Source of the DNA: an uncultured Bacteroidota bacterium
Lineage (GTDB): Bacteria; Bacteroidota; Bacteroidia; Bacteroidales; WCHB1-69
Assembly (NCBI GenBank): GCA_902786595.1
Contig: CADADB010000006.1
Span: 62,001 to 126,000, forward strand
DNA: 64,000 bases
Direction of reading: 5' to 3'
Part shown: positions 1 to 7,421 of the stretch, in pieces
Layout: each line of letters begins with the position of its first letter
Numbering within the stretch: position 1 is the stretch's first letter
Position numbers and translations under genes: made by a program
Notes under the pieces: generated by a model
Database searches by the model: none
What the model was told of the DNA's origin: nothing
Seen by the model: the letters and a program-made list of their open reading frames with translations, nothing else

Positions 1-255
1 CTTCTTCAGCTCTGGAATAATCTCTTCGCGCAACCATAGCTGACCCTCGAAGGAGAGTCCGCTGCGGCTTACGGAAGCGTAGGCCACCGTGGTCATGCCG
101 ATGCCGCCACGAGCCACCGCGGTGTGGTAGTTGAACAATGCTTCCGACGGTGCGTTCTTGACCGCCATATTCTCAAATGCTGCAGAACGGATGGTTCTGT
201 TTCTCAATGTTATAGGCCCAATCTGACAGGGCGTGAAAATGGGAGATTCGATCAT
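1..255 (-). CDS. NADH:flavin oxidoreductase / Old Yellow Enzyme family, N-terminal part only
   Basis: The first 85 codons of a minus-strand gene are visible; the rest lies outside the window. The translation opens MIESPIFTPCQIGPITLRNR and continues with RTIRSAAFENMA and a HTAVARGGIGM stretch. This is the usual N-terminus of the FMN-dependent TIM-barrel NADH:flavin oxidoreductase family, where 'IG.. TLRNR' begins the first strand. The ATG at 253-255 fits the family start well. Family members reduce activated alkenes or related substrates with NAD(P)H; the substrate here cannot be told. A small heptad repeat lies directly upstream of the start codon. Family call is good, the specific role is open. 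Confidence 0.8.
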   Translation of the reverse strand, partial: MIESPIFTPCQIGPITLRNRTIRSAAFENMAVKNAPSEALFNYHTAVARGGIGMTTVAYASVSRSGLSFEGQLWLREEIIPELKK

Positions 256-262
256 TTTTAAG

Positions 263-283
263 GGTTATTGGTTATAGGTTATT
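263..283. repeat. Heptad array, 3 units (GGTTATT/GGTTATA)
   Basis: Three contiguous 7-base units, GGTTATT, GGTTATA, GGTTATT, fill the gap between the 3' end of the outer-membrane protein gene and the start of the oxidoreductase gene. It belongs to the window-wide class of 7-base-period intergenic arrays. Confidence 0.7.
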
Positions 284-300
284 GAGTGGTGATATAATCG

Positions 301-852
301 TTAGAAACGGTAGCGGACACCGAGGGCGATGTTGAGCAGGTTGGAGGTGAAATCGCCTTGGCGTAGGCCGAAGACATTGATCATCGGGCGCCAGTCAAGA
401 CTGAGGTTCAATGGGATGTTAAAATCATATTCCAACCCGATCTGGGCACCGACAGGAAGTCCTAAACGTCTGAATTCCACAAGTTTACCATGTTTGTCAT
501 AATGTGGAAAATTAAAGAAATCACCATAACCCCAGCTCACGCCAGCGGCGGCACCGATATACCAGTATAAACCTGATTTGATGTTCATGACCCAGTCGTA
601 GGCGAGGATCAATTCGGCACGTCCATATTGGTAACGCTGAACAAGAGCATCGCCGTCCTCGTCGTACATGACACCTGTGGAGGTGATGAAGGGTGAAACT
701 CCGGCATCCACTTCCAGCATCCCGTTCGAAATGGCGTGTTGGTAGGAGACTTCAAAATTGTAGCCGATTCGGCCACCAATGGCCTTGGGCTGCGCCATCA
801 CTGCGCCAACCGTCAGGCAAATCATTACGATTAAGGTTAATAGTTTCTTCAT
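301..852 (-). CDS. Small outer-membrane beta-barrel-like protein
   Basis: A 183-residue protein with a clear signal peptide (MKKLLTLIVMICLTVGAVMAQ) followed by alternating polar/aromatic segments. It ends in GVRYRF; a terminal Phe is the classic last-strand signal of outer-membrane barrels recognised by BAM. The ATG at 850-852 is chosen because it begins the signal peptide; a TTG four codons upstream is open but would put NNT before it. It starts 8 bases after the tatD stop, so the two are probably one transcript. No family name can be given from sequence alone; an eight-stranded barrel of the porin/OmpW-like size class is the best guess. Confidence 0.7.
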   Translation of the reverse strand: MKKLLTLIVMICLTVGAVMAQPKAIGGRIGYNFEVSYQHAISNGMLEVDAGVSPFITSTGVMYDEDGDALVQRYQYGRAELILAYDWVMNIKSGLYWYIGAAAGVSWGYGDFFNFPHYDKHGKLVEFRRLGLPVGAQIGLEYDFNIPLNLSLDWRPMINVFGLRQGDFTSNLLNIALGVRYRF

Positions 853-860
853 TGTATTGT

Positions 861-1631
861 TCAATTAAAAAAAATTCGTTCGGCATTCTCCGTTGTCCGT
901 TCCATCACTTCTTTTACAGGAACTTCCATGATTTCGGCGATTTTTTGGGCGATGAGTGGAATGTAGCTGCTCTCGTTTGGCTTGCCCCGGTGTGGGGTAG
1001 GGGCGAGGTAGGGTGCGTCGGTTTCCAACACGATGTGTTCCAGTCCGATTTTCGGGATCAGCTCCTGCAATTTGCTGTTCTTGAAAGTCACAATGCCGCC
1101 GATACCGATGACAAAACCATGTTTCGCCGCCCAGTCCGCCTCCTGGATGCCACCCGAAAAACAGTGAAGGACACCGCGCAATGATCCTATCGGGTATTCG
1201 TTCAGAATCGGGATGGCCTCGCTGTAACCGTTGCGGATGTGCAGCGAAAGAGGCATCTTGCGGTCACGGGCCCAGTCTAATTGCTTTCGGAAGACAATCA
1301 ACTGTTCCTGCTCAAAGTCGCGGTCGTGGTAAAAATCCAGCCCGATTTCCCCGATGCCGACGATGTTGCGGTCGCCAATATGCGTTTCCAGCTCCGCCAG
1401 CTGTGCTTCGTAGTCCTCCTTCACATCGGAAGGATGCAGTCCGATGAGTCCGAAGATGTTCTCCGGAAACAGTTCCACCGCCTCAGCAATCATCGGGGGC
1501 GTGAGTGCATCCACGCAGGCAAGGAGCACCTTCTCCACATGCGCATCCACTGCGCGCTGAATCACCCCTTGAAGATCTTCAGGGTAATATTCTCGGTACA
1601 GGTGCGCATGGGTATCTATGTAATAATTCAT
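861..1631 (-). CDS. tatD: TatD family metal-dependent hydrolase (DNase)
   Basis: 256 residues, the normal TatD length. The metal site is complete: THAH near the N-terminus, GEIGLDFYH (Glu about residue 97), SLHIRN, LHCFSGG and ETDAPYLAP (Asp about 204). TatD proteins are cytosolic two-metal TIM-barrel 3'-5' deoxyribonucleases linked to DNA repair and quality control. The ATG at 1629-1631 is the last unit of a heptad repeat (ATGAATT on this strand) that also contains the stop codon of the upstream MATE gene, so the two genes are closely coupled. Confidence 0.93.
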   Translation of the reverse strand: MNYYIDTHAHLYREYYPEDLQGVIQRAVDAHVEKVLLACVDALTPPMIAEAVELFPENIFGLIGLHPSDVKEDYEAQLAELETHIGDRNIVGIGEIGLDFYHDRDFEQEQLIVFRKQLDWARDRKMPLSLHIRNGYSEAIPILNEYPIGSLRGVLHCFSGGIQEADWAAKHGFVIGIGGIVTFKNSKLQELIPKIGLEHIVLETDAPYLAPTPHRGKPNESSYIPLIAQKIAEIMEVPVKEVMERTTENAERIFFN

Positions 1632-1659
1632 AATTCACAATTCATAATTCATAATTCAT
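1625..1659. repeat. Heptad array, 5 units (AATTCAT), spanning a stop and a start codon
   Basis: Five contiguous 7-base units, four AATTCAT and one AATTCAC (ATGAATT/GTGAATT on the minus strand). The array contains the last codons and TGA stop of the MATE gene (1649-1651) and the ATG of tatD (1629-1631). Every unit but one supplies an ATG on the minus strand. Confidence 0.9.
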
Positions 1660-3025
1660 CGTTCTGAATTGAGAACACGTGGCGTTGCGTGAAGAGCAAG
1701 ATGGCCGCGAGGATGGCGCCGAGGATGTCGGAAATAGTCAGAGAAACCCAGACTCCGTTGAGACCGTTCCAACCCAAATTGGTGAAAACCATGGGAAGGA
1801 GGAGACTCATCGGGACGAGGAAGATGACTTGTCGTGACAAGCTGGTGGTGATGGCCACCCAGGGCTTGTCGATGGATTGGAAGAAGTTGGAGTTGACGAT
1901 GGTGAATCCGATGAACGGGAACATCACCATACTATACCGCAATGCTGTTTTGCCAAGTTCAATAAGGTGAGCGTCGCTGGTGAAAACGCGCATCAGCAAG
2001 CGCGGGAAGGAGCAGGAAATCACACTGCCGATCAAGCCGGCAATCACACAAATCCACATGGTCAGCGTATATACGTGCTTGAGACGGTGGCCATGACCTG
2101 CACCATAGTTGTATCCAGCAATCGGCTGCATACCTTGACAAACACCTATAATTATGAGTACCAGGAAATTACCGTATGTATTGCAGATACCGTAGGCGCC
2201 AACCGCGTAGTCACCGCCATAAAACAGCAGCTGGCGGTTCAGGATGGCGACCACACCGGCGGCGGCTAAGTTCATCAGGAACGGACTCATACCGATAAGT
2301 GTGATGTTCTTGAAAATATAGCCCCGCAACTTCCAGCCGTGGGATGTGAAACGGATGAACGAGCCGGGTTGCACAAAATGGAGGATCGACACTACAGTCA
2401 TGCAGAAAATGGAGATGGAGGATGCAATGGCCGCACCTTTGATGCCCATGCCAAGGGCAAAAATAAAAATAGGGTCGAGGATAATGTTGAAAATGGCACC
2501 TCCTGCCATAATTAACATTGCCTTGGTGGGATAGCCGGAAGCACGAATCAGACCCGTGAGGTTGAAGGTGATGGTGATCATGAACATCCCCGGAAGGATA
2601 TAGATCATATATTCGCGGGCGTAAGCCAATGTCTCAGCCGTCGCACCGAACATCATCAAAATCCGGTCTAAGAAGAAATAACAGAAAAGAACGACACATC
2701 CACTTAATATAAGCGTGAAAATCAAGCTGTTACCTAGAATATTCTCGGCCCATTCCTTGTCCTTTTTGCCGAGGACGATGGACATCCGCGAGGCGGACCC
2801 CACCCCGATCAGCGAACCGAACGCGTGAATGATGTTCATCAACGGGAAGGTGATGGCGAGTCCGGCAATGGCCAAAGGACCAACACCATGCCCGATGAAA
2901 ATTCTATCTACAATATTATAAATGGAGGCGATAATCTGGCTGATCACCGCCGGCAGGGCATAAATCCACAATAGCTGCCCGATAGGTCTCGTTTCAAGTT
3001 CTTTTGTTCTGTCTAGAGTTTCCAA
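1649..3025 (-). CDS. MATE family efflux transporter
   Basis: 458 residues, highly hydrophobic with about twelve membrane segments, the size and layout of MATE exporters. Typical features are the N-terminal LLWIYALPAVISQIIASIYN segment, NIVDRIFIGHGVGPLAIAG, and the repeat-half counterpart GVCQGMQPIAGYNYGAG near residue 290. Such proteins expel cationic drugs or metabolites in exchange for Na+ or H+; the closest well-known relatives are of the MepA/DinF type. No ATG is available at the N-terminus, so the start is taken as TTG at 3023-3025, 8 residues before the conserved RPIGQLLW segment. Its 3' end lies in a heptad array. Confidence 0.88.
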   Translation of the reverse strand: METLDRTKELETRPIGQLLWIYALPAVISQIIASIYNIVDRIFIGHGVGPLAIAGLAITFPLMNIIHAFGSLIGVGSASRMSIVLGKKDKEWAENILGNSLIFTLILSGCVVLFCYFFLDRILMMFGATAETLAYAREYMIYILPGMFMITITFNLTGLIRASGYPTKAMLIMAGGAIFNIILDPIFIFALGMGIKGAAIASSISIFCMTVVSILHFVQPGSFIRFTSHGWKLRGYIFKNITLIGMSPFLMNLAAAGVVAILNRQLLFYGGDYAVGAYGICNTYGNFLVLIIIGVCQGMQPIAGYNYGAGHGHRLKHVYTLTMWICVIAGLIGSVISCSFPRLLMRVFTSDAHLIELGKTALRYSMVMFPFIGFTIVNSNFFQSIDKPWVAITTSLSRQVIFLVPMSLLLPMVFTNLGWNGLNGVWVSLTISDILGAILAAILLFTQRHVFSIQNDEL

Positions 3026-3080
3026 CTATCTGAAATTTTAAACCGCGAAAATACAATTTTTTTCGTTGTGAGGGGAGGGA

Positions 3081-4946
3081 CTAATTTACATTGTCGCCGC
3101 GCAACGCCCGGTAACGGTTTCGTGCTTGTACGACGTACAAGCTGTCGCTATGGTCTTTGAGGATTTTCTGATAATACTCCATAGCTTGCGTTACGTCTTT
3201 CAGATAGTACTCGTATAATTCCGCCAGTTTGAACACGGCGTCGTCAGCCAACAGCTGGTCTCCGTAATTTTCGACGATTCTCTTGAGCAGTTTTTCCGCT
3301 TCAAAATAATTTTTCTGCTTGATGTAGATAAGAGCTTTCTGATACAACGCATCGTCCACAAGTGTGCCGAAAGGCGAGAGAATCATTACGGAGTCAAGAG
3401 CTTTCAAAGCTTCGTCATCTTTGTTCTGGAAAATCAGGAATTCGGCTTTGGCATACATTTTCAGTGCGAGATTGCCCTCGGAGTTGTCGAACAGTGCCGT
3501 CGTGGTGTCTGCCTCGTCTTCTTCCTCCTCTTCCAGATTGTCGGAGATGAGCATGGAAGAGTAGATGGCGTCGTTGGCGATAAGCTTGGTAGTGGCAGCG
3601 GCAAGCACATCGAGTTGGCTCTTGGCCCAGTTGAACTCACCGATATAGAACGACAACTTGGCATTCTTGAACTTGGCTTCGTTGCCTAACACATCGTTGG
3701 GCAGGTCTTTATCGACTTGCGAATAGTTGAGCGAAGCATCCCAAATTTCGCCAGTGTAAAGTTGCACGTCAGCAAGGTCGATCTTGTATTGGTTTTTCTC
3801 CTTGATGTCGCGGGTGGCGGTCATTGCCTGGTTGAGCACATCTATCGCCTCCTGCGGCTTGTTGACGTAAAAAGCAAGCAGATGGGCGTATTTACGGATC
3901 CAATCCATTGTGCCGGAATGGATACCGTTCTCTTCCAATGCCTTACGGAAATCCTGTTCCAAATTGACGGCGTCCACCATCTTCACGGGAGAGGATTCAA
4001 TGAGCTGCATGTACTTGACATCCAGGATTTTCATCTTGGCTTGGATGTAGTTGTGTGTCTCCTCGCCTTTCTTGATGATGTAATTAAGCGCGTCTATGGC
4101 TGTAGTATAATCGTGATTGGATGCGGCAACGGTAGCCAGTTCGTAAGTGAAAATACCTTCCATCTTAAGCCGTTTGTCCAATGACTTTGCCAGCACAAGG
4201 GCCTCTTCAAAATCTTTATGCAATTGGCTTATCCAATATAATTCCTTGATACATAGAATATTGGATGGATTCTTTTGGGAAAACTTCTGAAGCGCGGTAC
4301 GAATGGACATGTAAAGCTGATTGTCTTCGTCATCCATCAGCAAATCCTGAATGGCAGTCTGCACATCCTTTTCATACTTTTCATTGTCAGTTTTTACCAA
4401 AGAGATGATCTCATCAATGATTTTATCGTTCTGATGCAGTAATTTATAGATATTGATGAGGTTTTTGGAGAGTAGCTGTTCGTTGTTGAGCAGTTTCCTG
4501 CCTTTGAGAATGGTTTCCGACGCATAGTCGTATTTGCCTCTGGACATAAAGGCATTGTTGAGTTCGTTGACAGCCGTCTCTTTGGCCTGCAGGTTTTTCA
4601 GGCATTCCTGATAGATTTTCTCCGCTTTTGGATTATCGCCGGAACGCTCATAGACATAGCCCAGGTCGATTTTGTAGCGCGGGACGTTAGGAAACGCTTT
4701 CACCTGCTTTTTGAGCATCTTTTCCGCCGCGTCATAACGTTCCAGCTCCATAAGGGAGTAGTAATAGTAGTAGTAAATGTAGGAATCCGGCTTTTTGGCG
4801 TGGATTTTTTCAAAAAGCTCCACCGCTTTGTCGTATTCTTTTTCTTTGTAATACTGCAAAGCAAGCTGCTCTTCCTGGCTTTGTTGCGCTATGACGGCAC
4901 CGCCGCAGGAGAAGAGCAGCAGGAGTATGAGAAGTATTTTTTTCAT
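3081..4946 (-). CDS. Secreted tetratricopeptide-repeat protein
   Basis: 621 residues with a signal peptide (MKKILLILLLLFSCGGAVIAQ). It then carries a long alpha-helical array of TPR units, for example around residues 25-110 (LQYYKEKEYDKAVELFEKI, YKIDLGYVYERSGDNPKAEK) and at the C-terminus (ALYQKALIYIKQKNYFEAEK, YEYYLKDVTQAMEYYQKILK). An acidic run of Glu/Asp sits near residue 475. TPR proteins of this kind in Bacteroidota act as periplasmic scaffolds. It starts 6 bases after serS ends, so it is co-transcribed with serS. The function is not known. Confidence 0.82.
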   Translation of the reverse strand: MKKILLILLLLFSCGGAVIAQQSQEEQLALQYYKEKEYDKAVELFEKIHAKKPDSYIYYYYYYSLMELERYDAAEKMLKKQVKAFPNVPRYKIDLGYVYERSGDNPKAEKIYQECLKNLQAKETAVNELNNAFMSRGKYDYASETILKGRKLLNNEQLLSKNLINIYKLLHQNDKIIDEIISLVKTDNEKYEKDVQTAIQDLLMDDEDNQLYMSIRTALQKFSQKNPSNILCIKELYWISQLHKDFEEALVLAKSLDKRLKMEGIFTYELATVAASNHDYTTAIDALNYIIKKGEETHNYIQAKMKILDVKYMQLIESSPVKMVDAVNLEQDFRKALEENGIHSGTMDWIRKYAHLLAFYVNKPQEAIDVLNQAMTATRDIKEKNQYKIDLADVQLYTGEIWDASLNYSQVDKDLPNDVLGNEAKFKNAKLSFYIGEFNWAKSQLDVLAAATTKLIANDAIYSSMLISDNLEEEEEDEADTTTALFDNSEGNLALKMYAKAEFLIFQNKDDEALKALDSVMILSPFGTLVDDALYQKALIYIKQKNYFEAEKLLKRIVENYGDQLLADDAVFKLAELYEYYLKDVTQAMEYYQKILKDHSDSLYVVQARNRYRALRGDNVN

Positions 4947-4952
4947 CAGAGG

Positions 4953-6224
4953 TTAGTCGATGATGTCGAAACGGGTGTACGGGCGCAGCACTTCGGGAAT
5001 GACGATGCCCTTGTCGGTCTGGTTGTTTTCCAGCAGGGCGGCGAGCACGCGCGGGAGTGCCAAGGCGCTACCGTTGAGCGTGTGGGCGAGTTTCGTTTTG
5101 CCCGTGGCATCTTTGTATCTCAGTTTCAGACGGTTGGCCTGGTAGGATTCGAAATTGGACACGGAGCTGACCTCGAGCCATTTCTGTTGGGCTTTGGAAT
5201 AGACCTCCAAGTCGTAGGTCAAGGCGGAGGTGAAGCTGATGTCGCCGCCGCAGAGACGCAGCACGCGGAACGGAAGACCGAGCTTGTTAAGCAACATCTT
5301 GCCGTGGTTGGTCATCTGCTCCAGCGTCTCGTAGGAGCGGTCGGGGTGCTCGATGGTCACGATCTCGATCTTGTCGAACTGGTGCAGACGGTTGAGGCCG
5401 CGCACGTCTTTGCCGTAAGAGCCGGCTTCGCGACGGAAGCAGGCGGAGTAGGCGCAGTTCTTCAACGGGAAGTCACTCTCCTTGAGGATGACATCGCGGT
5501 AGATGTTGGTGACGGGCACCTCGGCGGTGGGAATCAAGTAAAAGTTATCGACCTGGCAGTGGTACATTTGTCCCTCTTTGTCAGGCAATTGGCCAGTGCC
5601 GTAAGCGGAATCCTCGTTCACCATGTAGGGTGGCTGGATTTCCACGAAGCCGGCGGCAGTCGCTTCGTCGAGGAAGAAGTCGATGAGGGCGCGTTGCAGG
5701 CGTGCACCTTTGCCCTTATAGACGGGGAAGCCGGCGCCGGTGATCTTGGTGCCGAGCTCAAAGTCGATGATGTCGTATTTTTTGACCAACTCCCAGTGAG
5801 GCAGGGCGCCTTCCGGCAGATTGGAAGCATCACCTTCGGTATAGACGATTTCATTGTCCTCGGCGCCTTTGCCGGGAGCGACGGCGGCGTTGGGCAGGTT
5901 GGGCAGCAGCACCATCTTGCTCTGCAGCAGATCTTCCTGCTCTTGCAGTTTGGCGCGGTCGGTACGCTCGCTCTCTTTCAAGGTAGCCATTTCGGCTTTA
6001 AGTTTTTCTGCCTCATCGCGTTTGCCCTCTTTGAAGAGTTGCCCGATTTTCTTGGCGCCTTGGTTTTGGGCCATCAAGTTGTCGTCGATTTTCTTCTTCA
6101 GGTTGCGGTTTTCGCTATCTAATTCACGAATCTCAGCCACCAACTTCGTGGCATCGAAATTCTTAATTTTCAGTCTGTCAATAACTTCCTGTGGATTTTC
6201 TCTTAAAAGTTGAATCTGTAACAT
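4953..6224 (-). CDS. serS: Seryl-tRNA synthetase
   Basis: 423 residues, full length for SerRS. The first ~110 residues form the tRNA-binding antiparallel coiled coil (KLVAEIRELDSENRNLKKKI). The class II catalytic core follows: motif 2 FRREAGSYGKDVRGLNRLHQ near residues 263-282 and motif 3 NGSALALPRVLAALLENNQ near the C-terminus. The enzyme charges tRNA-Ser in the cytosol. The first gene of a two-gene unit with the TPR protein; a TATCTTTG promoter box lies about 20 bases upstream. Confidence 0.98.
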   Translation of the reverse strand: MLQIQLLRENPQEVIDRLKIKNFDATKLVAEIRELDSENRNLKKKIDDNLMAQNQGAKKIGQLFKEGKRDEAEKLKAEMATLKESERTDRAKLQEQEDLLQSKMVLLPNLPNAAVAPGKGAEDNEIVYTEGDASNLPEGALPHWELVKKYDIIDFELGTKITGAGFPVYKGKGARLQRALIDFFLDEATAAGFVEIQPPYMVNEDSAYGTGQLPDKEGQMYHCQVDNFYLIPTAEVPVTNIYRDVILKESDFPLKNCAYSACFRREAGSYGKDVRGLNRLHQFDKIEIVTIEHPDRSYETLEQMTNHGKMLLNKLGLPFRVLRLCGGDISFTSALTYDLEVYSKAQQKWLEVSSVSNFESYQANRLKLRYKDATGKTKLAHTLNGSALALPRVLAALLENNQTDKGIVIPEVLRPYTRFDIID

Positions 6225-6244
6225 CGTCTAAAAATTTTAAGCCG

Positions 6245-6252
6245 CAAAGATA
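6245..6252 (-). promoter_or_regulatory. Promoter -7 box of serS (TATCTTTG)
   Basis: Exact Bacteroidota consensus TAnnTTTG on the minus strand, followed by GCGGC, about 20 bases before the serS ATG. Confidence 0.8.
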
Positions 6253-6286
6253 CGATTTTTTTAGGGAATAGGCAATGGGGTATTAA

Positions 6287-6377
6287 GACTTAGGACTTAA
6301 GACTTAGGACTTAAGATTTAGGACTTAAGATTTAGGACTTAGGATTTAGGGTATAGGATTAATGACTTGAGACTAAA
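6287..6377. repeat. Heptad array, 13 units (GACTTAG/GACTTAA/GATTTAG)
   Basis: The longest array in the window: thirteen contiguous 7-base units without a frame break. The units are variants of GACTTAR that become more degenerate towards the right end. It lies between the serS promoter and the 3' end of the YD-repeat gene, and faces a second array of opposite sense across a GGAATATTCC palindrome at 6382-6391. Confidence 0.92.
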
Positions 6378-6393
6378 GATTGGAATATTCCCA

Positions 6394-6435
6394 AAGTCTT
6401 ACGTCTTACGTCTTACGTCTCACGTCTCACGTCTT
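6394..6435. repeat. Heptad array, 6 units (ACGTCTT/ACGTCTC), inverted relative to its neighbour
   Basis: Six units, AAGTCTT then ACGTCTT and ACGTCTC variants. Read on the minus strand they are AAGACGT/GAGACGT, the same sense as the downstream arrays of other genes. Together with 6287-6377 it can form a long imperfect hairpin. Confidence 0.88.
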
Positions 6436-6459
6436 TTTTCGTGTAAGCCATGGATTTTG

Positions 6460-7350
6460 CTACTCGCGTATGTAATTCGTTTCCCGCAACATGCGGAAAT
6501 TTTCGGGCTCTACTTCATCGTGGATGAACTCGCGGGCCATACTCTGGCGGCCGTCGTCAGCGTATTCATACTCCGCCCATCCGGTAATTTCGCCTTCTTT
6601 GTTGAACATGGTGTTTTTCACCACCTTGTCACCATCATATTCCAACGTGATGCGGCGGTAGCTGTCCAGATCCTCCTCCACAATCTCGATTTGACGGTTT
6701 TGTTCGTCAAATGTGCGTAATACTTTGGCAATCAGCGTCATGTCGTAGTCGTAGATGAGGTCTTTCACGCGGTCGCCGTTCTCGTTGTAGGTGAATTCGT
6801 AGGTGCGGCGATCATTGTTCTGCACTTCATCGCGGACATAAACGGACACCTGCCCTTTTTCGTCATATTGATACCGATGGATGTACATCGGCTTGCCGTA
6901 ATCGTCATTCTCGGTCACCGTGTCGGGGAGACCATCCTTGAAGGTGGTGGTTTTTTCCACGTAATCCAGCTTGCCGTTTACGTAAACCTCCTGTTTCACT
7001 ACGTTGCCGGCTTCATCATGATAGAATTTGGTAACATACTCCTCGGAGGCGTCCCCGTAATAGTTGGATTGCGCCACTAGACGATGGGTTTCATCATATT
7101 GATTGACCGTCTTTTGCAGCAAAATGTCATCTTGGTCATATTGCTCGGTCTGTTCTAAATCCCCGTTGGCGTTGTAGGTGTTGATCGTCAGTGTGTTGAG
7201 GGTGCCGTCGGGTTCATAGCGTTCTTCGCGGGTGATATGCCCTTGGTCGTCATATTCGGCGTAGTCTTCGGTATATTCCAAGGGTTCAATGTCTTGCGCG
7301 TCATATCCGACCCGTTGGTATTCTTTCTTGATGATTTTCAGACTTTTCAT
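6460..7350 (-). CDS. YD-repeat (RHS-like) protein without signal peptide
   Basis: 296 residues made almost wholly of short beta-hairpin repeats of the YD/RHS type: aromatic-Asp-x-x-Gly units such as YDDQGHITREERYEPDG, YHDEAGNVVKQEV, YNENGDRVKDLI and YEYADDGRQSMA, spaced about 20-25 residues. It is strongly acidic. No signal peptide, lipobox or membrane helix is visible, so it should stay in the cytosol, which is unusual for this repeat type. It follows the CHU_C protein gene on the same strand after 71 bases, possibly in one operon. No specific function can be assigned. Confidence 0.7.
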   Translation of the reverse strand: MKSLKIIKKEYQRVGYDAQDIEPLEYTEDYAEYDDQGHITREERYEPDGTLNTLTINTYNANGDLEQTEQYDQDDILLQKTVNQYDETHRLVAQSNYYGDASEEYVTKFYHDEAGNVVKQEVYVNGKLDYVEKTTTFKDGLPDTVTENDDYGKPMYIHRYQYDEKGQVSVYVRDEVQNNDRRTYEFTYNENGDRVKDLIYDYDMTLIAKVLRTFDEQNRQIEIVEEDLDSYRRITLEYDGDKVVKNTMFNKEGEITGWAEYEYADDGRQSMAREFIHDEVEPENFRMLRETNYIRE

Positions 7351-7421
7351 TATTTTTTATTTTGATGATTGATTGATGACATGAGAGCGAGCCATTTTGG
7401 CAAAAACGCGCCAACCGTCCA

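Noticed and set aside
4800-6122. 440-codon plus-strand open frame antisense to serS and the TPR gene
   Set aside because: It lies opposite two well-supported genes, has no promoter or recognisable family, and its composition is that of a shadow frame.
6287-6435. CRISPR array
   Set aside because: The 7-base repeats are contiguous with no spacers, and no cas gene is in the window.
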